A stretch of DNA of 64,000 bases from Bacteroides intestinalis DSM 17393 (lineage in GTDB: Bacteria > Bacteroidota > Bacteroidia > Bacteroidales > Bacteroidaceae), in assembly GCF_000172175.1 (NCBI RefSeq), contig NZ_ABJL02000008.1, positions 558,001 through 622,000 of the forward strand, in the 5' to 3' direction. Shown here piece after piece: positions 9,206-16,722 of this stretch. Under the pieces are notes generated by a model that had not been told where the DNA came from, ran no database searches, and saw nothing but the letters and a program-made list of their open reading frames with translations. The stretch's first letter is position 1; each line of letters opens with the position of its first letter. The position numbers and the translations under genes were made by a program.

Positions 9206-9865
9206 ATGAGCATCACCCGGAAAAAGAAACAAAACGGACTTTTCTACACAAAAGCCGAAGAGAGAATAAATACCCTCTCGCACGCCGCAGGCATCCTGAT
9301 GGGAGTTGTTGTCGGCACGATATTTCTCGTAAAAAGCTATCAGAGTGGAAACTTCTGGGCTGTATTCGGCATCTGGCTCTACCTCTTCGGCATGCTCGGC
9401 TCTTACGTTGCCTCTACTCTCTACCATGCGCTGAAATACCATAATCCCTGGAAAAAGCGGTTGCGGAATTGGGACCATGCGGCTATCTACTGGCATATTG
9501 CGGGCAGTTATTCACCCGTCACACTCATTGCACTGCGGAGCGAAGGCGCTTGGGGATGGGGACTATTCGGTTTTGTCTGGTTGTGCGCTATCATCGGCAC
9601 TATCGCGAGTTTCCGCAAAATGGAAGAACATAGCAATGTGGAAACAATCTGTTTCATCGTTATGGGGCTGTCCGTACTGGTTGCCTTCAAACCTCTATAT
9701 GCCGTTGCCGCAGGAACGTGCTACTGGATGATCGGTGAGGGCATTTGCTACATCACCGGAGCGGTGTTCTACTCTTTCCGGCAACGTTATATGCATTCTA
9801 TATTTCATTTCTTCGTATTGGGAGGATCAATATGCCACATGATGGCGGTGTGGTTGATTTTATAA
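9206..9865 (+). CDS. Hemolysin III / PAQR-family membrane protein
   Basis: A 219-residue integral membrane protein with seven predicted helices. It has the family pattern EERINTLSHAAGI near the N-terminus, S-x3-H in STLYHAL, DHAAIYWHIAGSYSP, and the C-terminal H-x3-H in HSIFHFFVLGGSICH. These conserved Ser, Asp and His residues form the zinc-like site of the PAQR/YqfA/hemolysin III superfamily. The haemolytic label is historical; the role is probably in membrane lipid metabolism. I chose the ATG at 9206 over a GTG at 9182 because it follows the promoter at normal distance. Confidence 0.88.
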   Translation: MSITRKKKQNGLFYTKAEERINTLSHAAGILMGVVVGTIFLVKSYQSGNFWAVFGIWLYLFGMLGSYVASTLYHALKYHNPWKKRLRNWDHAAIYWHIAGSYSPVTLIALRSEGAWGWGLFGFVWLCAIIGTIASFRKMEEHSNVETICFIVMGLSVLVAFKPLYAVAAGTCYWMIGEGICYITGAVFYSFRQRYMHSIFHFFVLGGSICHMMAVWLIL

Positions 9866-9952
9866 AAACGGACAGTCAAAAAGAACAAGCTAACAGACAT
9901 AATCAAACGTTACGGCATAATAGGATGCCTGTACAAAACAATCTTTAAAGTC

Positions 9953-10495
9953 GTGAGAATGCTGGGTATTACTTACATTAAGTACTTAGCATACTTCAAA
10001 GAGCTTCCCGAAACCATAGATACCGACACATTAGTACAGTATCACAAAATGACAATGGATGACTTCAGAAAGCAAATGAAATTCGATGGGAAGTGGTTTA
10101 ATAATCGCAAGTTGAAACAAATTGAAAGGTTTATTGACCAACCGGGATATTCATACTACGGAATCTACGATGGCGATAACCTGATATGTTATGGCGCAAT
10201 CTCAACAAATCACGACAACTTCATAAACAGAAAGATGGATCCGAATACAGCTTATCTGTTTGACGACTATACCAACCCCTATCATAGGGGAGAAGGATTA
10301 CATCGGAAAATAATCGCCATAAGAGAGTATGAAGCACGGAAACAAGGTAAATCCGTCACTTTTGCCTATGTACAATCCTCAAACCGCGCCTCGGCGAAAG
10401 GCTTCAAACGTTGCGGATATGTAGCCAGAATAAAACTTATATATAAACAAATTGGGAAAAACAGACCTTTTAAAAGGAAATTCATTGAATTGTAA
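9953..10495 (+). CDS. GNAT-like acyltransferase, start uncertain
   Basis: A 180-residue protein whose middle part (YSYYGIYDGDNLICYGAIS, DDYTNPYHRGEGLHRKIIA, SNRASAKGFKRCGY) has the beta-strand and acyl-CoA-loop pattern of GNAT acetyltransferases, like those in Bacteroides polysaccharide loci. The substrate is unknown. Possible starts are GTG 9953 and ATG 9959, but convincing protein (DIIKRYGIIGCLYKTIFKVV) continues upstream in the same frame to the stop of the hemolysin III gene without an ATG, GTG or TTG. The natural start may have been lost, or a rare start is used. Confidence 0.6.
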   Translation: MRMLGITYIKYLAYFKELPETIDTDTLVQYHKMTMDDFRKQMKFDGKWFNNRKLKQIERFIDQPGYSYYGIYDGDNLICYGAISTNHDNFINRKMDPNTAYLFDDYTNPYHRGEGLHRKIIAIREYEARKQGKSVTFAYVQSSNRASAKGFKRCGYVARIKLIYKQIGKNRPFKRKFIEL

Positions 10496-10594
10496 AAGTT
10501 ACAATAGTCGGCATACCACTACGACAAGACTTCGCTGACTGCTAAAATATATTAATTAATCTCTCCCTTCCTTGTTTTTCTCCTCAGCTTCCCC

Positions 10595-10627
10595 TACGTT
10601 TGCAGTGTTGTACATCAGTGCAACACT
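10595..10627 (+). promoter_or_regulatory. Promoter -7 element plus palindromic GntR-type operator
   Basis: TACGTTTG (10595-10602) matches the -7 consensus. Directly downstream AGTGTTG-N10-CAACACT (10604-10610 and 10621-10627) is a perfect inverted repeat ending 9 nt before the ATG of the ABC ATPase gene. A GntR-family regulator is the third gene of the operon, so this is the likely operator for autoregulation. Confidence 0.65.
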
Positions 10628-10636
10628 TAAAAAACT

Positions 10637-11461
10637 ATGATAAAGATAGAAAACATCAGCTACGGCTACAAGTCTAACCATCCTATTTTCAATGATATAT
10701 CTTTGGAGATAGGCAACGGGATATATGGACTTCTGGGAGAGAACGGTGTAGGTAAAACCACACTGATACATCTCCTTTGCGGACTACTTTTTCCTTGGAA
10801 AGGAGAATGCAGCATTGATGGGATGAATCCGGCAAAAAGAGAACCCGCCTTATTGAGCCGCTACTTCTTTCTGCCCGAAGAAATGCAGATGCCTTCCGAA
10901 AGCATTTCCGCTTTTGCCACACGGCATTCCGCTTTCTATCCTCACTTCAACCACAAAGAGTTTGAACAGAATCTTGAAGAACTGAAGATTGACAGGAAAC
11001 AGAAGTTATCCGCAGTTTCTTATGGTCAGCAGAAGAAGGCGATGCTGGCGTATGCCTTTGCACTGCATACCCCGCTCCTGATACTCGACGAGCCTACAAA
11101 CGGACTGGACATCACATCCCGACAAGCTCTGAAACGTATCATCAGCCGCAGCATAGATGATGACAGTACGCTCCTCATCTCTACCCATCAGGCACACGAC
11201 TTCGAGAACCTGCTGGATCACCTCATCATCCTCGGCGAAGGCGAAATCTTGCTGAACCGTTCATTGGACGAAATCAGCCAGCGCCTCCTCTTTGCCCGGA
11301 CAGACAGTCTGCCCGAAGACAGCATTTACAGCGAACAGGAATTACCCGGATATTTCTCCGTGTTGCCTAATGAAGAGGAAGAAGAAAATACACCGGATAT
11401 AGAACTGCTGTACAAAGCAATGTTGCAAGTGCCGGAAAAGATAAAATCAATGTTCAAATAA
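10637..11461 (+). CDS. ABC transporter ATP-binding protein
   Basis: A 274-residue ATPase subunit. Walker A is GENGVGKTTL (about residues 35-44), the signature motif is the degenerate SYGQQKKA, and Walker B is LLILDEPTNG, followed by the H-loop in ISTHQAHD. The C-terminal 60 residues are family-specific and acidic. It is the first gene of a four-gene unit with a membrane permease-like protein, a GntR regulator and a 37-residue membrane peptide. This layout resembles YtrA-type bacterial ABC export or stress operons. The substrate is unknown. Confidence 0.92.
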   Translation: MIKIENISYGYKSNHPIFNDISLEIGNGIYGLLGENGVGKTTLIHLLCGLLFPWKGECSIDGMNPAKREPALLSRYFFLPEEMQMPSESISAFATRHSAFYPHFNHKEFEQNLEELKIDRKQKLSAVSYGQQKKAMLAYAFALHTPLLILDEPTNGLDITSRQALKRIISRSIDDDSTLLISTHQAHDFENLLDHLIILGEGEILLNRSLDEISQRLLFARTDSLPEDSIYSEQELPGYFSVLPNEEEEENTPDIELLYKAMLQVPEKIKSMFK

Positions 11462-11470
11462 GCAAAGAAT

Positions 11471-12232
11471 ATGAATGCAACCTTCAACCTGAAACGTTTC
11501 TTCCTGCTGGAACAGTACAAGAAACAGGAAACCGGCCGACACTTGCTTTGGAGTGCCGGCATTGTGCTGGGCATTTGTCTTCTCTGCATGATGTATGATA
11601 TCAACAAAGGCTCAAGCTATTACATCGAACATACACAGGCTTTCTCCCTCAGCCGCTACCTGTTGTGGTTCCTCTGCATCGCCCCCTGCCTGTTGGAGAT
11701 AAATATCACCAAACAGACCTCTACTCTATACCTGTTGATGCCCGCTTCCGTTTTTGAAAAGTTCCTGCACTTGTGGATGAAGTATCTGCTCGTACTCCCG
11801 CTGTTCTGTTTCTTGCTGATAACAGGCATAAAAGGGTTACTAATACTCTCAGGTACCAGCTACCTGCAACACTTCGGCAGCCACATTGAATTTCACCTGA
11901 TAGAAAAAGACCAGATACTGTCATGCAGCTTGATGCAAGGAATTTTCTTCCTCGGATGCATAGCCTTCAAACGCCAGAAGCTGATAAATTCCTTCATCGT
12001 TTTGTGTTCCTGCTTCATTCTCATTTTCGGGATTATACTCTCAATGACATTGTGGGAACCTGCCGACAGCCACGGATATTGGATAGCAAACATAGCCTAT
12101 CCCATCTATAATTTCCCGATAAGCAGCACGTCAGAAGCCATCATTGCTTTCTGCAACTACGGTACCCCTATCTTGTTCAGCATCGGAATATGGATATCGA
12201 GCTACTTCCTGCTCAAAGAAAAACAACTGTAA
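11471..12232 (+). CDS. ABC transporter permease-like membrane protein
   Basis: A 253-residue protein with about six hydrophobic segments (for example LLWSAGIVLGICLLCMMYDI, YLLVLPLFCFLLITGIKGLL and LIFGIILSMTL). It starts 9 nt after the ATPase gene and ends 3 nt before the GntR gene, so it is very likely the membrane partner of that ATPase. Sequence similarity to known permeases is weak by eye and the assignment rests mainly on context and topology. Confidence 0.75.
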   Translation: MNATFNLKRFFLLEQYKKQETGRHLLWSAGIVLGICLLCMMYDINKGSSYYIEHTQAFSLSRYLLWFLCIAPCLLEINITKQTSTLYLLMPASVFEKFLHLWMKYLLVLPLFCFLLITGIKGLLILSGTSYLQHFGSHIEFHLIEKDQILSCSLMQGIFFLGCIAFKRQKLINSFIVLCSCFILIFGIILSMTLWEPADSHGYWIANIAYPIYNFPISSTSEAIIAFCNYGTPILFSIGIWISSYFLLKEKQL

Positions 12233-12235
12233 GCT

Positions 12236-12604
12236 ATGGACTTCAAGACCAATAAACCGATATACCAGCAGATTGTAGACTTCTGTTTCAGCAAGATACT
12301 CACCCGTGAGTGGACGGTGGGCGAACGAATAGTCTCGGTCAGGGAGCTTTCCACGCAGCTTGCCGTGAACTCGCGCACCGTGCTGAAAGCCTACGAATAC
12401 CTGCAAGCGGAGGACATCATCTATCCCGAGCGGGGCATGGGCTTCTATCTCTCAAAGGATGCCATGAAGAAAGTGATGAAGATACAGAAGAAAGAATTCT
12501 TTGAAAACCAGCTTGCCGACCTGTTCAGCATTATGGACCTGCTTGGCATCAGCATAGATGAAATAACAGAACGATATAATAAACTTAAAAACAGCAGTTC
12601 ATGA
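12236..12604 (+). CDS. GntR-family (YtrA-like) transcriptional regulator
   Basis: A 122-residue regulator with an N-terminal winged helix-turn-helix. The opening KPIYQQIVDFCFSKIL and the recognition part RIVSVRELSTQLAVNSRTVLKAYEYLQ are typical of the GntR/YtrA group, which lacks a large effector domain. The short C-terminal part (about residues 75-122) is helical and probably dimerises. It is embedded in the ABC operon, and a perfect 7-bp palindrome before the first gene is its probable binding site. Confidence 0.9.
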   Translation: MDFKTNKPIYQQIVDFCFSKILTREWTVGERIVSVRELSTQLAVNSRTVLKAYEYLQAEDIIYPERGMGFYLSKDAMKKVMKIQKKEFFENQLADLFSIMDLLGISIDEITERYNKLKNSSS

Positions 12605-12714
12605 AGAGATACGCAAAGACAGCATTATGGATTACTTTCGGACTCCTCTTCGTACTCATCATAGTCAAGGTTTTTACGCTGATGTACGAACTGAATTCCG
12701 CCGTACAATCCTAA
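12601..12714 (+). CDS. 37-residue single-span membrane peptide
   Basis: The frame starts at an ATG that overlaps the GntR stop codon (ATGA) and encodes 37 residues: MKRYAKTALW, a hydrophobic span (ITFGLLFVLIIVKVFTLM) and a short tail YELNSAVQS. The stop overlap, basic N-terminus and clean single membrane span argue for a real small protein translationally coupled to the regulator. It may be an accessory or sensor peptide of the ABC transporter. I know of no named family. Confidence 0.65.
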   Translation: MKRYAKTALWITFGLLFVLIIVKVFTLMYELNSAVQS

Positions 12715-12829
12715 CTTTCACCGTCTCAACGAAGAAAGTATAAACAATTGAAATACAATAGATAAAATCTTCCCCAATGGGGAGGAATGAAATCTGTATC
12801 CCTAATTGATTAGTAACCTACTAACAGAA

Positions 12830-15166
12830 ATGAATATGAAAACAAAACTATTTTTACTATTGCTTGTCCTCTGCGTACTCAGTGCGCAGGCACAGAACCT
12901 CTCCGTCAAAGGACGTGTCACAGACGCTTCTCAAGAGGCGATTATAGCCGCCAACGTATCACTATGGGCCACAGACTCCACCTTGGTGACCGGAGTAACA
13001 TCGGATGCACAGGGCAAGTTCACTCTCAATAAAATCAAGGCGGGCAACTACCGCCTCGCCATTACTTTCATCGGCTATCAGAGTGAAGTCATCCTGCTGA
13101 AACTGAACAACAACCTCGATCTGGGCGATGTACAGTTGCAGGAAGATGCCGTCAGTCTGGGCGAGGTAACCGTATCCGCCAGTAACGTGCTTCAACGGGT
13201 GGATCGTCAGATTATCCTGCCCACCGAAAGCCAATTGAAACGCTCGTTCGGTGCCTACGACCTGCTGAACAATCTCGGTATCGCCCGCCTGCAAGTGGAC
13301 AACTTCACCAACAGCATGAGTGTCAGTGGCGGTGGAGCCGTGCAAACCCGCATCAACGGCATCAAGGTGACAGACAAGGAAATAGCCGCCATCAGAGCCA
13401 AAGACGTGCTGCGCGTGGAGTTCATTGAAGACCCCGGCAAGCAATACGGTGACGACGAACTGGGCGCTGTGGTGAACATCATCCTGCGCCGCCGCGAAAC
13501 GGGTGGTGTGGTAAACTTCCAGCTTTCCGACTCACCCCATACCCTGTGGGGAGAGAATTTCCTGAGTGCGAAGTTCAATTACAAAAACTCCGAATGGGGC
13601 ATCGACTACTTCAACAAGAACGGCAAGTATCACAGCCGCCTCGAATCTCACGAAACCTTCCACCTGGGCGACCGTACCATCGACCGCATCAAGGAAGGTA
13701 TCGAAGACGAATCCCCCGCACTCAGTTTCATCAACAACCTGAACCTGACATACAATCTGACGAAAGCGGACAAGTATGTCTTCAACGCCATCTTCCGCAA
13801 TAACCTCAACAACGCGCCTTACCAGAACGAGCTGAACCGGATGTGGGCAGTAGGCAGCACGGAGTCTATCTATTCATACGTCAATAACCACACATCCAGC
13901 TATTCTCCGGCACTCGACCTTTACTTCCAGCATACCCTGCCCCATCAGCAAAGCATACAGATGAATGTGACGGGAACGCTTATCCACACCAAGAACAACC
14001 GTAAATATAAGGAGTACAAGGACGAGAATGCACCGTTGGCGGATATTCAGACACTGGTGGATGGCGATAAACGCTCTGTCATCGGTGAGGCCATTTATGA
14101 AAAGAGCTTCAAGGATGTGAAACTGAGCGGTGGCGCCCGCCACTACCAGATGAGGACGGAGAATGAATACAAAGGCTCCAATCCCACTACTTCGAAAATG
14201 GACCAGTCGCAGACTTCCGCTTTCTTTGAGGTGCAGGGCAAGGTGAAGGATTTCAGTTATGCGGGTAGTGTGGGCATGACGCGCGCCTGGTTCAAGGAAA
14301 GCAACGAAGACCATGCTTACTATACTTTCACGCCTACCGTACGATTGAGTTACAATTTGAAGAAAGCGGGCTTCCTGCGCTACCGGTTCAATATCAGTCC
14401 CGCCATACCGTCGCTTGGTTCGTTGACGGATGTGGAGCAGGCTATAGATACGATACAGATAGTTCGTGGTAATCCGTTGCTGAAAACGTATCAGCAGTTC
14501 ACGAACTCTCTGTCTTACAGTTATTCGAAGAAGCAGTTCAATGCCAATCTGAGCGTGCGCCACCAGTATTACGACAGTCCCATCATGGAAAGCATCTTCG
14601 TTGAGGACGGGAAACTGATATTGAAAGATGAAAACCAACGGTCGTTCCAAAGCCTAAATGCGGAACTGATGGTAGGCATCAACGGCGCAACGCTGTTCGG
14701 GCTGAAAGATTTCCTGACGCTTTATGCTTCGGGAGGATATACCCGCAATTGGTCGGAAGGCTTGACATACAGTCACACGTACGATGAATTTTATTACAGT
14801 GTGATGGCGCAATTGCAATACAAAGGTTTCTCACTGCTCGGGCAGTTCCGGAAAGTGCAGAATAACTTCTTTGGTGAAACCATCAAGAAGAATGAGAATC
14901 AGACCGCATTTATGGCGATGTATGCCAAGCAAAACTTTCAGGCAGGGATTGGTGTTCTGTTTCCTTTCACCAATAATTATAAGGTGGGAAAAGAACGTAT
15001 CAGTGAGGTAGCGCCTTTCCGTTCGGAAACTTTTGTAAAAGAAACGGGACAGATGTTCATACTCCGCGTAGGCTATACGTTTGAGTTCGGCCGCAAACAC
15101 AAAGCCGGTAACAAGGGATTGAACAATAGCGATACGGATAGCGGTATCATTGATATGCAGAGATAA
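12830..15166 (+). CDS. Outer-membrane beta-barrel receptor (CarboxypepD_reg-like, TonB-dependent type)
   Basis: About 778 residues. A signal peptide ends VLSAQAQ; then a carboxypeptidase-regulatory-like domain (VKGRVTDASQEAIIAANVSL, about residues 25-110), a plug-like region (VTVSASNVLQRVDRQIILP, then VEFIEDPGKQYGDDELGAVV), and a long outer-membrane barrel of the beta-barrel family 3 type. No SusD partner is present. Position after the ABC/GntR operon suggests no obvious substrate. ATGs at 12830 and 12836 are both possible starts; the longer upstream frame would put charged residues before the signal peptide. Confidence 0.88.
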   Translation: MNMKTKLFLLLLVLCVLSAQAQNLSVKGRVTDASQEAIIAANVSLWATDSTLVTGVTSDAQGKFTLNKIKAGNYRLAITFIGYQSEVILLKLNNNLDLGDVQLQEDAVSLGEVTVSASNVLQRVDRQIILPTESQLKRSFGAYDLLNNLGIARLQVDNFTNSMSVSGGGAVQTRINGIKVTDKEIAAIRAKDVLRVEFIEDPGKQYGDDELGAVVNIILRRRETGGVVNFQLSDSPHTLWGENFLSAKFNYKNSEWGIDYFNKNGKYHSRLESHETFHLGDRTIDRIKEGIEDESPALSFINNLNLTYNLTKADKYVFNAIFRNNLNNAPYQNELNRMWAVGSTESIYSYVNNHTSSYSPALDLYFQHTLPHQQSIQMNVTGTLIHTKNNRKYKEYKDENAPLADIQTLVDGDKRSVIGEAIYEKSFKDVKLSGGARHYQMRTENEYKGSNPTTSKMDQSQTSAFFEVQGKVKDFSYAGSVGMTRAWFKESNEDHAYYTFTPTVRLSYNLKKAGFLRYRFNISPAIPSLGSLTDVEQAIDTIQIVRGNPLLKTYQQFTNSLSYSYSKKQFNANLSVRHQYYDSPIMESIFVEDGKLILKDENQRSFQSLNAELMVGINGATLFGLKDFLTLYASGGYTRNWSEGLTYSHTYDEFYYSVMAQLQYKGFSLLGQFRKVQNNFFGETIKKNENQTAFMAMYAKQNFQAGIGVLFPFTNNYKVGKERISEVAPFRSETFVKETGQMFILRVGYTFEFGRKHKAGNKGLNNSDTDSGIIDMQR

Positions 15167-15225
15167 ATGAAGTAAATTCTTATCGGAATATAGCTTCATT
15201 TCAACCCGCTTTGTGAAAAGAGGGA

Positions 15226-15315
15226 GCCCACAGGGCGAGGCGACGGAATTATACGAAATTGCTTCATGTATAATTCATTAATTACCTGACTGCCGCCTCC
15301 TCTGCGGGCATTTTT
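15226..15315 (+). terminator. Long structured hairpin with T tract (terminator or small RNA)
   Basis: Outer arms 15226-15245 (GCCCACAGGGCGAGGCG...) and 15290-15310 (...CGCCTCCTCTGCGGGC) pair imperfectly. Inside, GAATTATAC (15246-15254) pairs perfectly with GTATAATTC (15268-15276). TTTTT follows at 15311. It could terminate the receptor gene 60 nt upstream or be the 3' end of a small RNA. Confidence 0.55.
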
Positions 15316-15550
15316 ATGAACACCTTCTTTGCTGTATAGTGGGGAAAGAAAACGGCAAGAGTGATTCGCTACATCAACGATGGGTAAACATACGAAGAAA
15401 AGTATTTTCGTTATTGTTATGACTTTTCCTCATATTGTCTTTTATCTAGTACTTATTCGTCCATCGGCTCCCGATTTACCCTGCAGCTTCGCATCGTTTT
15501 TTGACACTTTCCAGATGCTTTCATAATCAATTAGCAAACAAGCAATTGGG

Positions 15551-15668
15551 GTTTCCTACCAGCAGGAAACGAGCGTTCCCACAAGGAGAAACTGTCGTTC
15601 CCACTAAAGGGAACTGGAGTTCCCATTAAGGGAAACCGGAGTTCCCACGAGCAGTAACGGAAGTTCCT
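15551..15668. repeat. 22-bp-period repeat array A (GTTCCC units)
   Basis: Six units carry GTTCC(C) or GTTTCC at 15551, 15575, 15597, 15619, 15641 and 15663, that is 24 and then four times 22 bp apart. The central units are small palindromes, for example GGAACTGGAGTTCC. Units are diverged, without unique spacers. No coding role is seen. Confidence 0.8.
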
Positions 15669-15710
15669 ATCGGCAGAAACGAACATAACAGGGGAGATAA
15701 CGGGGTTGAA

Positions 15711-15790
15711 AAAGGGCTACACCATTCAGCAAAAAGGGTGTAGCCATATGCCCAAAAGGGTGTAACCATGTACTTAAAAGGGTGTAGCCC
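15711..15790. repeat. 22-bp-period repeat array B (AAAAGGGTGTAGCC units)
   Basis: Four units with AAAAGGGTGTAGCC or close variants have their GGG at 15714, 15736, 15758 and 15780, exactly 22 bp apart. The first unit reads GGGCTACACC, which is the inverse of GGTGTAGCC in the next, so they can pair. The period equals that of array A, 40 bp upstream, though the unit differs. Confidence 0.8.
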
Positions 15791-15885
15791 TATCGGATAT
15801 AAGGCTATTTTTATCCAAAACATGGAAAAATCTTCTTCTGAAAGAAGTTTTATCCGCTACATTTCGAAGCATTCCAATCATTCTC

Positions 15886-16095
15886 TTAAAGTCCATTTGA
15901 TTGAAATTTAACCATATACAAACGTATGGAAGCATTTACAGGAATATCACCATACAACATTCCTTTCATTCTCCCCAAATGCTTTCTTTTTGCATTTTCA
16001 TCATACGGATTCCCTGCATTCTTTTCCATCAAGCTCCGCAAGATGGCAAAACATTCAATCCAGTCATCTTTATCCCATACCTCTATGCAGGACAA
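15886..16095 (-). CDS. Short hypothetical ORF or gene remnant
   Basis: A 69-residue frame with a TTG start. The translation has protein-like composition (EVWDKDDWIECFAILRSLME, then KRKHLGRMKGMLYGD), and the frame stays open about 15 codons further upstream without an ATG. I do not recognise it. It may be the C-terminal remnant of a lost gene in this 1-kb gap. Confidence 0.3.
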   Translation of the reverse strand: MSCIEVWDKDDWIECFAILRSLMEKNAGNPYDENAKRKHLGRMKGMLYGDIPVNASIRLYMVKFQSNGL

Positions 16096-16155
16096 CAGAT
16101 GACAAATATATTCAGCATACGAAAGTAAATATAGAGAACAAGGGAACGTTCAGTA

Positions 16156-16722
16156 TCACTTAATAACCGTCACAGTGCCTTCCGCCAGTTTCTTCTCCTT
16201 CACCGGAGCGGCAGCGGCGTAACCTAAAGCGGCACAACCATATACGCGGTGGTTTTCGGGGATGCCCAGCTTCGTAAGGAAAGCACGCACATCAGGATCA
16301 TCACAAGTTTGCCCCAACTGGTTTATCCAGCAGGAACCGATGCCGAGAGACTTGGCTGCAAGGAAAATATTCTGCATGGCACAGGCACAATCCATGCTTG
16401 CCCACCACTGTGTCGGTTCGTTGGAAACAATGACGAGTGTAGGAGCATGATAATAACAACAATACGTCCGGCTATGTCCGCGTTCCTGCAAACGGGGTTC
16501 ATCGCTCTTGGCAAAAGCGCCTTTAATCTTTTCGTTCAGTTCTTCCAGTACAGCGCCATTCTGAATGGCGGTGAAATGCCATGTCTGGAGTCCCATACCA
16601 CTGGGGGCATAGGTTGCCGCTTCCAGAATGGTGCTTAAATCTTCCTGCGAAATCTGTTGTTCCGTATAAGCGCGCACACTGCGGCGCGACTTGATGGTCT
16701 TTAAAATCTCATTCATACTCAT
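16156..16722 (-). CDS. Nitroreductase-family FMN oxidoreductase
   Basis: A 188-residue single-domain nitroreductase. The N-terminal FMN-binding pattern KSRRSVRAYTEQQIS and APSGMGLQTWHF, and the C-terminal GYAAAAPVKEKK, are typical. Such proteins are NAD(P)H-dependent flavoenzymes acting on nitro compounds, quinones or other electrophiles. The start codon overlaps the stop of the upstream HpaII-like gene by one base (TAATG on the minus strand), so the two are translationally coupled. Confidence 0.9.
   Translation of the reverse strand: MSMNEILKTIKSRRSVRAYTEQQISQEDLSTILEAATYAPSGMGLQTWHFTAIQNGAVLEELNEKIKGAFAKSDEPRLQERGHSRTYCCYYHAPTLVIVSNEPTQWWASMDCACAMQNIFLAAKSLGIGSCWINQLGQTCDDPDVRAFLTKLGIPENHRVYGCAALGYAAAAPVKEKKLAEGTVTVIK

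Noticed and set aside
13874..14650. 258-residue frame on the minus strand
   Set aside because: Shadow of the outer-membrane receptor gene; no domain or signal is seen.
15551..15790. Possible CRISPR array
   Set aside because: The 22-bp units are contiguous and diverged, with no constant repeat separated by unique spacers, and no cas genes are nearby.
15626..15823. 65-residue frame on the minus strand
   Set aside because: It is read through the two 22-bp repeat arrays and its low-complexity translation reflects the repeat period.
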